Made by a program: the position numbers and the translations under genes. Shown piece after piece: positions 22,690-35,690 of a DNA stretch of 64,000 nt. The stretch lies in assembly GCA_028829895.1 (NCBI GenBank), contig CM054177.1, forward strand, positions 41,363,564 to 41,427,563. Direction: 5' to 3'. The DNA is from Sinotaia quadrata (Eukaryota > Mollusca > Gastropoda > Architaenioglossa > Viviparidae). The notes beneath the pieces were generated by a model that searched no databases, was not told the DNA's origin, and saw nothing but the letters and a program-made list of their open reading frames with translations. Position 1 is the stretch's first letter, and the number at the start of each line of letters is the position of its first letter.

Positions 22690-22995
22690 TTGTGTCACCG
22701 TCAACATCTTGTGTGTCTACGTCTTTGTCAAGGTCATGAAAATTTAATTTATGCATGCTCATCTTTGACCTCGTTTTCATCACCAGCAACTTCATTGTCA
22801 CTGTGCTCTTCTTTGTTATCAGAGTCATGAATCAAGTTTAGTTTGTAATCAACTTCATTGTCACTGTGCTCTTCTTTGTTGTCAGAGTCATGAATCAAGT
22901 TTAGTTTTAATCATCATTATCACGATAACCATCAATAGACAAAATCCTCATCGTCATTGTCTACATTTTTGCCTTGCCATTATCGCAAATTTAAT
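22690..22995 (-). repeat. Degenerate repeat whose minus strand reads as an acidic peptide
   Basis: Two good 63-bp copies start at 22787 and 22850. The minus strand of each reads 21 codons containing LIHDSDNKEEHSDNEV. More diverged units on both sides contain KLNFHDLDKDVDTQDV-like and NVDNDDEDF-like stretches, but in other frames and next to stop codons. The unit length is a multiple of three, and strong Asp/Glu bias persists in several units, so this could be the decayed acidic repeat of a gene. It could equally be a minisatellite with biased composition. No splice borders or larger frame tie it to a gene. Confidence 0.55.
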
Positions 22996-23939
22996 TTATA
23001 CTTCGTATTGGCATAACAAATAGTAGTAGCAGTAGGAGAAGTATTAGTAAGTTAGCATATGAGTAATAGTAGTATTCGCGAAACAAAGTCTTTCTTCACG
23101 TTGCTTCGTTGTAGTTATTACTGCGATTATTTATAAATAAAGAAGAAAAGATGAACACACAGAGCAACAGTTGCTAGAAAGCTGCATATAAAGTTCGCTC
23201 GCTTCATGCGTTGGTGGGTAAAAGAGGACATTGAACAACTTGCCTAGGTCGTCAGGTGCGATCTGTCTGCAATGCTATCAATGTTCACATAGTGTTATGA
23301 TGACGTGTTAGGTTTGCCGTAGTGAAGTTCGTGGTGTTGTATGTTATCGTTGAAAAAAATCGTTCCAAGACGATGGCCACGGACGTATTCGCATTCCATG
23401 AAACAAAAAGATTTTTTTTTTGTTCTTTTCCCGATTTGTCTTTCTCGTATTGCGAGCACGTGTATGATGGATATATGTGCGTGAATGCGTTTGTTTGTAT
23501 GCGTGAGTAAGTGTGCGCGCGTATGTGGAAACGTTGCTTTCTACATTAGCGGTTTACATGCAAAATATTTTCTGACCAAGACATATTATTAAAATCAGTT
23601 GGTGCCGGTAACACTTTTGATATATCTAATCTCTACGCGCTTTATACAATTGTTAATTATAATCTCAAGGCACTATGTATAAATACATTCTTTAAGAGCT
23701 TTAGGTAACATTAATCTTGAGGTGTTTCTAACCGGGTCAGAACTCTTACGACATGGTCAATCATTTGCAAACAATTCTGACGATTGTTGAGATAGGAACG
23801 GGATTAAACATCGATCTCACCAGCTCTTACATGCAAGACCAATGATAGACCTCGCGATCGCCCATCTTGTCAATATTGTGTGACCAAGAGAGACGCTTCG
23901 GTACAGTTACATTCTCTCTCTTAAACTCACCATAACTTT
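22996..23939. other. Unique DNA
   Basis: No gene recognised. Confidence 0.45.
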
Positions 23940-23963
23940 GATCTATCTATCTATCTATCTATA

Positions 23964-23997
<34 letters not shown>
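23940..23997. repeat. (ATCT)n microsatellite
   Basis: About 14 units with one ATAT variant. Confidence 0.96.
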
Positions 23998-25276
23998 CAC
24001 ATTACCGACAAATACATATTGCTTTATGTGTTACTTTTGTGTGTCTTCAATGAGTGGTTCTAATAAAAAATAGTCATTGGTGGCGAACATGGTTGAGTGT
24101 TCATTTCCATGCTGAAAGTGAAAATATATTGATTACTGAAAATGTGAACGCATCTTTTAAGATATGCCGTTTTGTGTCTAGATGTGTCATGTCGTGTCAA
24201 ATATTTTTTTGCCTTTGCTACTTCCTGCTGGCACTGCTGTTCACTGTTACTCCCCAGAAATATTTTGTGTACTGCTTTGTTAGTGCTTGCTGTTCACTCC
24301 AACGAAATATTTTTGTAAATAAAAGCCATTTGTTTTGTTTATTTCTTAGTAACACTGAAATTCACTGCATCTAACAACTCTACTGACGGTCTCCTTGTTT
24401 CCGAGCAACTGGAGTGTGTGAACGATGTGTGTTCCAAATCGCAAAGAAATGTTACCGATTATATATTTAGATGACCTGTGACAGTACACATGAACGCTGA
24501 TATACGGTTTAAGCGATACAATACACTATTTAAACAGACTATAGAAATGTCCGCATTTACTAATTTTAAAAATGTATATCTCAATAGTTTTCAGTGGCGC
24601 ATCTTTGACACAAGTGTTGCGAACCAAGGCGTAACATTTGATACTCCTTCCTTCCCCCCCGGGCTTTGCAGGCATGAGGAAACATATAAGGTTGTAAATG
24701 TGAAATGCGAAGAGTTAAACAGGTCTGCAGACTTTTCTAGTTAAATATTTATATTCTCACCACTTTCTGTTATTTATTCATGCAATTTTATCAGTGTCAG
24801 AATTGAAAATGGAATAAAGGCTTGCCTTGTCTTGACATCCGCTATCATATTCTTTATAAATGTTTAAAAAATCAATAAGGTTATCACTGATTCCTAGCGC
24901 TGTTAATTTACTTTTGTGTTTGATGTTGACATTGCAAAAGTAGTATAATTTCTTTTCTAACACACCGATATATATACATAACGTGTGCATTGCTTACGAA
25001 CATTAAACAAACTCTGAAGGAGAAATTTGAACAATAAAAGTAATAATTCAGGGATGAAATCAAGTTACTATTCGTATATACCAAATCATGTGAACACGTG
25101 ACGCTTTCTACCTTTCCTACAATATTGCTGCTCACTTCAGCTAATGTACAAGATGTAATGTATCAACTAGACTAGAATACTAGATCATCAACAGATTGTA
25201 AGTGTTTACACTTAACTATATATTGTACTAATTAACACATCTAATGTTAACTTTCACTGGCCTGCTGTAAGGTGTA
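23998..25276. other. Unique DNA, no gene recognised
   Basis: Frames at 24054-24374 and 24478-24744 (plus) give no known domain. Two diverged copies of a segment ending in ACTCC-AGAAATATTTT occur at about 24235-24315. Confidence 0.45.
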
Positions 25277-25360
25277 ATTGTTCGTGACTGAGAACGAAAC
25301 GTACTTGTTATTGGTCTCAGTATATGATTGTTCGTGACTGAGAACGAGACATACTTGTGT
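25277..25360. repeat. 50-bp tandem duplication
   Basis: ATTGTTCGTGACTGAGAACG occurs at 25277 and 25327. Confidence 0.93.
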
Positions 25361-26239
25361 CTATCATTCAAAGTATAGATTACGTGTACGCCGCTATACA
25401 TTTTAGCGAGAACTTATGGCTGTCCACGACTGGCTCACTGACGGGATGAGTGAGAGCTGACCGTGTGACTATAGACTATAGAGTCACTAAGCACCATGTA
25501 TAAACTGTAGTGCTATGACATATATAAACATATTAGCACGTGTCAATAGCATGAAACGAAAGGAACAAAATCATACCACTACCAAGCACCAAAACGTTCT
25601 GTTATTTGGTGATGAGGTTTGCCCTGTTTAGGGATGGTGGTGTTGAAGGGGGGGAGGGAGAGTTGAAGACTTAAGAATGCTTAAATTGCAATTCAAGTCC
25701 CGTGGGTTTTCTGACAGTATGAATAATTAAATAGTCTGAGCCTCACTTCATGGCTTTGTGAGGTCAGACTCAGTCAAGACAAAATGTTAGTATCACTGAT
25801 TTAAGGTCTGTACCGTTGCCAACATGATATTGTTTGTTGTGCTATTTTTACAAATCAACGTATTTAAACGAACACTAAAATTGGGGAAAGCTACTAATGG
25901 CAAGATTAAACAAATAAATACTGAATTATTCTTGTCTTAGTCTTGTGTCTAATGTCTATTGTTGGTGATAATGAAGTGAAAGAGAATACTGCTTAAAATG
26001 GCCGGTAGACACACATGTTCAAAGGCATGTTCAAACTGATTTTAAACATTGCCATCGGTCTTATAACAACTGATAGCAATACGATAGTGTTGTGTCCTAC
26101 CTACACTGCATTTGACTAAGGGATTTCCTGGTGCCTACAGGTAAATTTGTATTCAGCTTTGGAAATCTTCATCTTTATTCTGATGAATGGAGTGAAACGA
26201 GAACTGAGTTAATATAGGTCAGCAGACGAACTAAGCAAA
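25361..26239. other. Unique DNA
   Basis: A G-rich patch lies near 25635-25660. No gene recognised. Confidence 0.45.
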
Positions 26240-26537
26240 AATACATTACAAAATAAGGTCTTTTTGGACCATCAAAATATATACAGATCTAAAGTCTAAT
26301 TAAATGCATTACATAATAAGGTCTTTTTGGACCATCAGAATATATACAAATCTAAAGTCTAATTAAATGCTAGGTTAATGAAATACGGTGTTTCTTTGAC
26401 AATCAAGATACGAACAGATCTAAAGTTGATTAAATACTAAGCTGAAGAAATTAGGTCTTTCATTGACCATCAATACATGCTGAGTCCTAAGGTCTCATTA
26501 AATACGAACATAAAAAAAGGCCTTTCTGGACCATGAG
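26240..26537. repeat. ~63-69-bp degenerate minisatellite, 4-5 copies
   Basis: Phrases AAGGTCTTTTTGGACCATCA and ATCTAAAGTCTAATTAAATG recur from 26255, 26318, 26383 and 26452, with a last partial copy near 26516. Divergence increases toward the Thr-rich frame that follows. Confidence 0.88.
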
Positions 26538-26540
26538 ACA

Positions 26541-26925
26541 TAAAGAGAGAAAGAAAAATACAAACAGAAAAAGAAGTGAAGACAACTGACGCACAGATCG
26601 AAACAGAAGTCGACAACGCTCCAACTACACCACAAGAAACAACAACAACGACTAAACCAACTGCCACCAATCCACAGCCAGAGTCACCACCAGGGACTGC
26701 AACAAAGACAACCACAACAGACACACAAGGAAAAACTACAGAACGGAGCCCCAAATCAAAAAGAAGGCGCCCGCCACAACACATCAGACGACAACAAAAG
26801 TATCATCTACTACAGCCACAACAACAGAATCCACAACAGCCACGGTAGCGCTGCGACAACAACCACCGCCGATAACAACAACAACAACGGTGGCAGCACG
26901 TGTGTGCTATAATATGTACAAGATC
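26541..26925 (+). pseudogene. Thr/Pro-rich mucin-like reading frame, apparently frameshifted
   Basis: From a stop at about 26534 the plus strand stays open to 26848. Its centre is rich in Thr, Pro and Gln (for example TTPQETTTTTKPTA and GTATKTTTTD). Near 26755, at an A-rich run, the Thr-rich quality leaves this frame and continues in another one (TTTKVSSTTATTTESTTATV, then ITTTTTV) until about 26925. This is what a single-base indel in a Ser/Thr-rich mucin-like exon would give. No clear splice borders are visible. The alternative is CAA/ACA-biased simple-sequence DNA, which gives Thr or Gln in any frame, and I cannot exclude that. Confidence 0.3.
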
Positions 26926-27439
26926 ATTAGCCTTTTAGGAAGGGGAATGACTTTTCCTCTAATCCCCACATATAATAATCTGTGCAAGCAATAAGCAGGT
27001 AAGAAATTTTGTTTAATTGCAAGAGACGCAATTAATGTTTAGTTTCAGCAAGACTTCCTTCAAGTAAATTTAAACTTTCAGAGGCAGTTTACACTTTAGG
27101 AACAAATATTATGAAGTTGGTCTGTCCATGAATATTAAATTTCATCGTCCAATAATTTATGCAAACTATTCTGAAAGTCGCCTTCTTTATCGCGTAAAAC
27201 AGTTAATTCGTCACTCCGCTCTGTTTGGTTAGTTAAGTCACCCGCCTACCTCTATCCACCCGCTCCGACTTCCACATAAAAGTGCCATTTTGGAAATACA
27301 TTTCCATTTTAGCAATCTAAAGTTAGAAAGTATTTATGTAGAATGTCGTGATTACCGCCCGTACGGCTTATCCTTCAGGATCGAACCCAATTGTTCCTAA
27401 GCAGAGAAAAATACTCAAACAAGTGGAGGCAGCATATTT
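26926..27439. other. Unique DNA
   Basis: No gene recognised. Confidence 0.45.
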
Positions 27440-27572
27440 TTTGCCAAAAGGTATAGTATACGCATAGTATAGTATAGACAGTTTTGCCAAAAGGTATAGT
27501 ATACGCATAGTATAGTATAGACAGTTTTGCCAAAAGGTATAGTATACGCATAGTATAGTATAGACAGTTTTG
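27440..27572. repeat. 43-bp minisatellite, 3 copies
   Basis: TTTGCCAAAAGGTATAGTAT recurs at 27440, 27483 and 27526. The copies are almost identical. Confidence 0.97.
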
Positions 27573-27849
27573 CAGGAGTTACGAGACAATTGTATTGATC
27601 CTGCGGCAACAGCGAAAGAAAAACTCCCCCGACAATATCAACATTAATACACAAGACCACATATGCCATTTGGCTTCGTGCAAAATGACACGCTAGTCTT
27701 GTGCATGATCTTTCCTATATCCCGAAATTATAGATTAAAGTAAACTTTCCCACAAATTGCAGACACATTAATTATTCCAATTGCATTTGCCTAGACAGGA
27801 TGCTGGCTCTCATTCCAGACTATATTTCTTTAATTCGTCTGTAAAGGTG

Positions 27850-27850
<1 letters not shown>

Positions 27851-27893
<43 letters not shown>
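27851..27893. repeat. (TA)n microsatellite
   Basis: About 20 TA units. Confidence 0.96.
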
Positions 27894-27895
<2 letters not shown>

Positions 27896-28987
27896 TCTCT
27901 TTCCATTAACTGCTAATGACGTTAGTTTCTTCGTCATCACACATAGCCTATCTCGAAGCACAACGCATCAATTTTCCATTTTGCAATTACAAGAGATGAC
28001 AGCTCTAGCGGAATGTTATGCACGAACTTTGCAAAATCTTGAGTACTGTAGCGAGACACCTTCCATTACAAAATCTTAATTTCTATTCCTCAAAATTTCT
28101 ATGTCACAAACAAAACACATTCAAATTCGTTGTACGCTATATATTTATTTAACTTTACAATATACTTTCGTGATTTCAAGAATCGGAAAATCTACATTAT
28201 TTTTATCTAAAAAAATGAACATCTGTTTGCTAAGATTGATCTTATTTAAGCGTGTATAGTTTAGCGAATTTTATTCAAAATTCAAATCACTTAACCTTTC
28301 AATTTTGTTCAGTGAGGAGACATGAGACAGCTCTAGGAATTTATGAAACACAACTCTGTTGAGAAATTTAAACTTCCTATCAGTCTTAAAGGTGGCTGTA
28401 CGAGGCAAACAAGTCGGGCCGGTACATAAAAGTTGAAACACTCATTGAACTGATCATACAATTCGATAACAAGACTGGAGTAAGTTTTGTTTTTTTATGT
28501 AAATAAAATTTCATTTGTTCTTAATACTGCTTTAAACATGTTTAATATATGTAGAAATTTAATGGTGTAACATCTTTTGAATGATTTTATTAAATCTAGA
28601 TGGTATAAATACTATTAATAATAGTACTTAAATCAGCAGAGGAAAGATAAATGGTATTAATTACAGTAATGCCAGCACTGTAAAATACCAGCATTGATTT
28701 TTACTGCTTAAAATGCTACACATTTTATGATTCAAGATTAGTTGTTTGTTTTTTATAATTAATAATGAAGTCAGGGTAGCTTGAAAGTTTCACTGTAGTA
28801 GTGAAAACTGTACTGTGAAAATTTGAAGGTCGTTGTTAATGGTAACATTTCAAGCGTTGTAACTGTTTAAAGATAACACTTCTGGCGATGTTGCATGTTT
28901 TGTAACATACGGAGTATTAGGCAACGTATTGGAGTAAGTCTTGTGACAGTATAAATATTAATGATTATGTTAATGGAGTCAGAACTA

Positions 28988-28988
<1 letters not shown>
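27894..28988. other. AT-rich unique DNA
   Basis: No gene or repeat recognised. Confidence 0.5.

Positions 28989-29032
<44 letters not shown>
28989..29032. repeat. (CA)n(TA)n microsatellite
   Basis: About 16 CA units then about five TA units. Confidence 0.96.
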
Positions 29033-29971
29033 CCCCTGTGCATGATTGCGAGACGTGTATGCATGCCTATGTTTAAGTGCGTGTACGTGTTCATGCATAA
29101 GATATGTGGGTACGTGTGTGTGTGCGCGCGTAAAAAACCAACAACACAGCAATAAGCGGAATCCTTTCCCTATTTATTATTTTGATTACAACTTGAGCAA
29201 TATATTTATTTATTTATTTTGGCAAATGACAATTGGTTCTCAAATGTCACGGAGTTGAAGAGTCGGATTGTCTTCAATGCGTGGCAATTGTTACCAATCA
29301 CTATAATCCTTACGTCATACGACCGCTAATGGTTTCTCACAAAACGGTTCTCTAATGATTTTTTTGTGTCAAAAGGTCGTTAATTAAGTCTCATGACACA
29401 GGCATGGTGACGGGAAATGAAATAAGAACCTGCGGGAAGAAAAGCACTGTATAGAGCACTGAGTTTTGCATTAACTCCCTTGTGTGTGCTTGCTTCGCCC
29501 TGTGAACGATAACGATATTTCAAGTGGATTTTCTAAAACGTGTCTTTGTATTTCTACAAACTATCTGTGGCATAGAACATTATTAATGGCTCCCTAAAGA
29601 TATAACTGATCCTTTCTTAGGAATTTCGTCATTCAATGACTTTGTTATTTGGAAACTTACCAAAATTTGAATTGGTTTAAATAGATTTTTCTGCAGATTC
29701 TAAGTAGAACACTCAAGCAGTCTACTGATGTTTAAAGCACTTTTTAAAATCTTTCAAACTACGAGCACATTTCCAGAAAAGGGAAGCAATCATTAGGAGT
29801 TACATTGTGATAAAAGAGTCCTTCAATGAGATGTGAAAACGATGGGAAATGCCTCGGATGTGGACGATAGCCCAATTGTTAAGATTTTGAATGGCTATCA
29901 TATTGCCACAGACATATTGCAAGAATGAAAACGAGGCTGGGAGAAACCAGCAAGCACACACTACATCTTTG
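29033..29971. other. Unique DNA
   Basis: No gene recognised. Confidence 0.45.
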
Positions 29972-30064
29972 AATAGTAGTGAAACATGTTCTACCATCCC
30001 TGGACTCTCAACATCTTACAATAGTAGTGAAATATATTCTACCACCCATGGTCTGTCAACACTG
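29972..30064. repeat. ~48-bp tandem duplication
   Basis: AATAGTAGTGAAA...TTCTACCA recurs at 29972 and 30020 with moderate divergence. Confidence 0.85.
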
Positions 30065-31815
30065 ACAGTGTGTCGTGTAGCACTTACGGAACTAATGGTT
30101 GTGAGTGGTTTTGCAATTCTTTCACAACTCTGGTGTCATGTTTGACTCGTGTTTCAGTTTATCAATACTAACAACAAATAATTATTACTTGCTTACGTTT
30201 TAATGTAAAAAAATACACACTACTGATGCATGGCTTAATTATCCTTCACAATGAAAAGACGCTTCACATATTTAATGAAATTGGTTTAATTTCTCTTTTG
30301 ACACATAACTAATATGTCTGCTGAACATTAATCTAGCTACTAGGAATAGAATGACTAACGAAATATTTTTCTATAAATAGTACTCATATAAGTGGCCACA
30401 GAGTAGTTCGTAATTAATTTTTGGCTGTGCTAACTAGATCAAAACTTTTTAACGCCACTTTCTATTCTCGCTCTAGGAGACAATTTAGTCGCTTAATGAA
30501 TGACAGGCCTCAAGTCTTACAGACAGGTAAGACGCATTGTTGTGACTTTTTTTTTCTTGACTAAGAAAATGGTAAAAGTAAATTCTGGTCAACTATGACG
30601 TCTTGTTGGCAGAACTATTTCCCAAGGATAATGACAGCTTGATGGTATTATTTTGCACAAGATCGCGACAATTACGACTCAAATTACTATATTGTCGGTA
30701 TTACTGTTTACAAAGTTCATGGCAGTTGATCATTTTACGAATGCTTTTCCATATATTTTTTAAAAAGACAATTAACATCATTCAGCAATAAGTCCGCGTA
30801 ATTTCATTATTTTAGGCAACCAAAAAAAAAAATGGTATTCACTGTATTTCTTTATTCGGTCGGCTATATCTCAGTGCTTTCCCCTTGTCTTTGTGTCGAA
30901 TATTTATGGTCCACGCGCTCTCGAGCGCTTGCTCTTGGTTCAAACTTTTACCAGCCGCTACACAATCCTCGCTCTGGTGGATCATTTATAAATGACGCAC
31001 ATTTCAATGCTTTATATCTCACCCTGCCTTTCCTTCTCGATTTACGCATTTTTAGCTCCCTTAGTTAACAAAGGGAGATAAACGTGATCCTCTAGCCAAA
31101 GCGGCTCAAAAAGTGGGAATCAAGTATTCAATAAACGACCGCTTGCAGCCCTTCCTTTCAGCAAATCTCCAATCACATTGATACACAACACCTTTACCAT
31201 TTCCTAAATCAAAAAGTATTCTGACATTAAGACGGAATTATTGTGGACCTCATCCTTGGAAGCCGGACAGGCTCATACATCACGTGACGGACGGGTTTGA
31301 TCCCAGCGGTCCTCGATAAATGATATTTCTGTCAATTACGGTTAGTGCCGGGACCGCGCTAATGTTTAAATACCGCTCACCTCACACTGGCAGTCAGACT
31401 TATTTCGGGGCCACAGCGAGCTCGTCTGTCACAGACAGAAATCAATCGAGTATACACAGTCATCCGTCCAGTCATGTCCCTGAATCGTCTCCAGATTCTC
31501 GGGGCCTCAAACGTGCAGGGACAAACATGGCGAGGGAGTTTCCTTGCGTTGTCAGGTTTCACATTTCTTCTCACTTGTCTCTCTTTAAGTTGTTAAAGCT
31601 AGACGGATAGGGTGACTCTTATCATGACCCTGTCACAAACATGGACCTAAAAGTAATGGCTCGTTTATTGCACTTAGCCATTTTCCTGAAGTATGATTTT
31701 TTTAAAATATAAAACGAGGAAAAGAATTTAAAACGATACTTCAATAATTTACAGACATTTGCCAGAGTTTAGAAACAAACGGTAATTAAAATTTAGACAG
31801 GAAGAGATTTGACAA
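30065..31815. other. Unique DNA, no gene assigned
   Basis: A less AT-rich patch at about 31250-31620 includes an ATG in good context (ACAAACATGGCGAGG, about 31525-31540) that is followed by only a short frame. It could be 5' untranslated or regulatory DNA. I see no donor or domain to support an exon. Confidence 0.35.
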
Positions 31816-32031
31816 AGTGATAGATAGCTAAAAGACTGGCTAAGTGATAGATAGCCAAACGACTGGCTAAGTGACATACAGCCAAAAGACTGGCTAAGTG
31901 ATAGATAGCCAAAAGACTGGCTAAGTGATAGATAGCCAAAAGACTGGCTAAGTGACATACAGCCAAAAGACTGGCTAAGTGATAGATAGCCAAAATACTG
32001 GATAAGTGATAGATAGCGTAAAGACTGTAGC
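31816..32031. repeat. 27-bp minisatellite, 8 copies
   Basis: AGTGATAGATAGCCAAAAGA recurs every 27 bases from 31816. Copies 3 and 6 (31870, 31951) carry AGTGACATACAGCC instead, which suggests a three-copy higher-order unit. At nine codons it keeps the minus strand open (31749-32099), without other coding support. Confidence 0.96.
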
Positions 32032-33789
32032 CTGTCGGGATTGTAGAGATTAAAGACATTGGATATTTCGAAAGACAACCTGGTGATATGTAGTTGCACA
32101 ATGGCGGGCTACAGAAGAAACTTCAAGTTTCAAGACACGTAAACAGGTATCTAAGAATAGCCTATTTCGCCATTGACGACTTACAGCTTGGAAAATTCGA
32201 TTAAATTAACATTTACTCCGTACAAAATGTGGATTTAATCAAAACCTGATTATTACGCCCACTGACCAATTAATACACACCTCTTGCCACTGTGCGCAAT
32301 TAACTGACTCTGATAGCCAGCCTGCTTCGCATCATTCTGGCATAAATGCGTACGAGTCACTACGCAATGCTTTACGCACTTCAGAAAATCGTATCCCGCT
32401 GACTATTAAGTCGAAAGTCATCCTGGACTAAAGAAGCGTTCGATAAATTCGGCTCGTGTTAAATTTGCCTTGCTAAAAAATGAAGATCATCCCACGAACA
32501 TGTCGGCCGGCCGTATCTTACCAGACACTACGTGATAAATCGTCGTCTGAGGTGTTGATGGCTAGCAGTTCCTCCACTTCCGGCATAGCGTGATTTTAAA
32601 GTCCACTCAATAATTACGTCACTGAATTGGTCGGACGTGGTGGTTTTGAACGGCACTTATAAATCGTCACTTTTAACTTCATTTTGTTAATGCAAACGAA
32701 GCGTGAATAATAAATAATGACTTTCTCGGGAATGATGGTAGAGGTCAAGACAGAAATAAAAGGTCAAGCGTTGACTGTGAGGTTAGTCACTGAAAAACGA
32801 CAACAATCCACTCTGGAGTTTCTTTTACAGTCAATTGACTGTGCAGCAATAGAGTAAAGGGAACCTTACAAGGTTTTGTTGATTTGTACAATATAAGTAA
32901 TTACAATTCGTTCTTCGTTCGCTTACTTATCAGAGTCCATCAACGTCGAATTTTTCAGCCTTTGAGGTGGGATGCCCAAAAGACCCCTGGTTAAGTTCAA
33001 AGAGGTCACGAAAGACACATCATTTCCGTCAGTTCGAATAGAAATGTCAGTTCGGCTTCATTTTTGGAATCCCAGGAGATATCCATATGTAAATTGTTTT
33101 TATTTATTCCTCTTTTACCAATGCATTTATTTCATTAACGTTGCCAGTTTGCTTTTTGATTCATTTCTTTATTATCTTTAATTTTTCTCATCCGTTTAAG
33201 TTGGTTGTAATTTATGTGTAAATGCTACAAAGGGCGTACGGCTTTTGCAAGAATACGCATTTATTTATTTTCTTGTATAAAATAATTTATCATAGTTACG
33301 GCCAGTAAAAAGATATATGAAACATTGGGAGACCTTATTCATAAAGAGACTGGTGTAAAGCAGTACACACTTGGCGACTGTAGATATATCGATATATCAA
33401 ATTGAGAAACAATTTACTTAAATTTTGATACAGTAATGATATACTGAATGAGTTAGAAATGCATGTATCCCACACAGATAAAGGATATTTAATGATAAAA
33501 GAAATAGCTAAATATCGGAATATAGAGATCGGTAATATGTAAGGAATATAATGATTGTAGGGGCTGATAAAATAAAGAGACAATAAATATGCGTATAGAT
33601 ATTGACAACAAATACTCTTACTTAATGTTGAGATCAATACCAAAAAAAACAACACGCAACTGTATAAATCAACATTCTTAAAAGACAGAAAGTGAATGTA
33701 GAAGTCTGCAATGCAAATGGAAATTTAACAAATGTAGAAAGCGACACAACGAAGGGAAGATAAATAATTTTAATACCATTACAGAGTCA
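32032..33789. other. Unique DNA, no gene recognised
   Basis: A comparatively long stretch without tandem repeats (about 32040-33230). Several TAATTA, ATTTA and TGACGT-like motifs are present, but density alone is not evidence. Confidence 0.4.
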
Positions 33790-34330
33790 GCCTATAAGTG
33801 TCAAAGTTATACCGAAATAGAGATTGTCAGAATGATAAAAGCTATAGAGCAAAGACGATACTAACGACTTAAGAGAACAACAGAGCAAATGTTTGACCCC
33901 ATTGCATTTATAGAATGATACAGTAAAAGATCACAGACCGAAGAATTGACCGTTGTTTGTAAAAGAACATAAAGCAACGGTTTGGTTATTGCTTGTAGAG
34001 ACCGATACAGTGAAAGAATTAGAGCAAAGGCTGGCCATTGACTCAGAGATTAGTACAATAAAAGAACATAGAGCAAAGGCTGGTCATTGACTGTAGAGAT
34101 TAGTACAATAAAAGAACATAGAGCAAAGGCTGGCCATTGACTCCAGAGGCTGATACAGTGAAAGAATTAGAGCAAATGTTAGTCATTGACTGTAGAGATT
34201 GGTACAATAAAAGAACATAGAGCAAAGGCTGGTCATTGACTGTAGAGATTAGTACAGTGAAAGAACGTCAACAGAATGAGATCAATAAAGAAGAGACCAT
34301 TAATGACTGCAGAGATGTATACACTGTGTA
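33790..34330. repeat. ~50-bp degenerate minisatellite, about 8 copies
   Basis: AGAGCAAAGGCTGGTCATTG and AGAGATTAGTACAATAAAAG phrases recur with about 50-base spacing. The best copies lie at 34010-34260. GAATTAGAG and GAACATAGAG variants alternate as X, Y, Y, X, Y. Confidence 0.88.
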
Positions 34331-35513
34331 CACAGATATTAAGTAATAGCCTGAGCCAATGGGGTAATTAAAATCAAGCAGATTAACTCACTACAAAAAA
34401 GCCACTGACACACTTAGAAATCTAATAGAGAACCAGGCATTTACGCTCGTCAATTGATTGATATTCTATAGCTGTTTCTAATAACAAAGGTAAAACGAGC
34501 TATTGTCATAGCGAAAGTGGATACTGATAAAGTTAAACAACAAAAATACTGTCATGAAGAAAAGAATGTCGCTTAGGAACATGTTAATAACATCATACGC
34601 TTTTAAAATAACTTCGTGGCATCCTTACAAAATAAGATTAACGTTGCCTTTCTAATTAATGCAAGATTGTTCAGGCATAATGTATTAATACACGCGAAGG
34701 GATACGTCTGTCACGTGTTTCAGGCTGTGAATCGAACGCTTTGGGAGTCATGCTGGGTCGAGAACGATCAAATTGATAAAAATGGAAGTGTGCATATTAA
34801 GCCCCTTGAGAAAAGATCCTATTTGCATTTTAAACGCGGGAGAAACAGTACAGCACTAAGAAGAACACAAAAAATAGTTTGAAACAAAGTGATTTGACCG
34901 ATTGCCACTGACAGAACACGTGTGAAGTAGGGTGGGTGGGGTGGGACTGATGGGTGTGTGAAGCGACAGCTTATGAACTTATCAATCACAGTAGACTGTG
35001 GAAAAGTGAAAACCCTCACACCGAGTATGTTATTGCAAGATGTCGAGTTCCTTAGTAACAGCTGGTGCGTTTGCTTTCTCAGTGACACATTTTTGAACTT
35101 TATTGGTTGCGCGTAGATGACGCTTTACTTGCAAGTCCACATGGTGCACTGAACATCTTACTGTTCATATTGTTCACTTATAAATAAACAATACACACAA
35201 AAAAAGAATAAATATGTGTTGTTGTTGCAGCTGCTGCTTTTGAAAAAAAAACACTTTTATTTTTGCTGAGTTAGAAATTCATACAACAAATAAAATGAAT
35301 TCGAATGAGAAGACTTGATGACAAAAACTACTGTAGCACTACCGCGAGTTTCTTATTTCAGGCACGACAGTTGAAATTTAACGTTTCCTGTTTTACAAAG
35401 CTGTCCTTTGTGCGTTTGTAGTACATTTAGGTCACATTTTTTTTTGCTTTTGTTTTACTTTATTTTGCAATGGAATGCTACTCGCTGTCACATTTCGCAG
35501 GCTTTCCACAAAG
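34331..35513. other. Unique DNA
   Basis: A plus-strand frame at 34616-34882 (88 codons) has no recognised domain. No gene called. Confidence 0.4.
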
Positions 35514-35690
35514 TAACACTCGTTTTCTTCATTGCATGATTGTAGTATATAACTGTTTCAATGTATACTTGTAAACACTCGTTTTTTGCAGAAGATTACC
35601 GCAACTTGTATGTAACTGTTTCGCATGCATTTGCAAACAATAGTTTTCTGCACTGTATTGTACATTTCCGGTATAGCAAAGTATGGTTTT
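35514..35690. repeat. ~60-bp degenerate repeat, 3 copies
   Basis: ACACTCGTTTT, GTAACTGTTTC and TTTGCAA phrases recur in order three times, with considerable divergence. Confidence 0.65.

Noticed and set aside
29483..29496. U6 snRNA-like start (GTGCTTGCTTCG)
   Set aside because: The match stops after 12 bases and the rest of U6 is absent.
31286..31312. tRNA B-box-like GGGTTTGATCCC
   Set aside because: No matching A-box or cloverleaf upstream.
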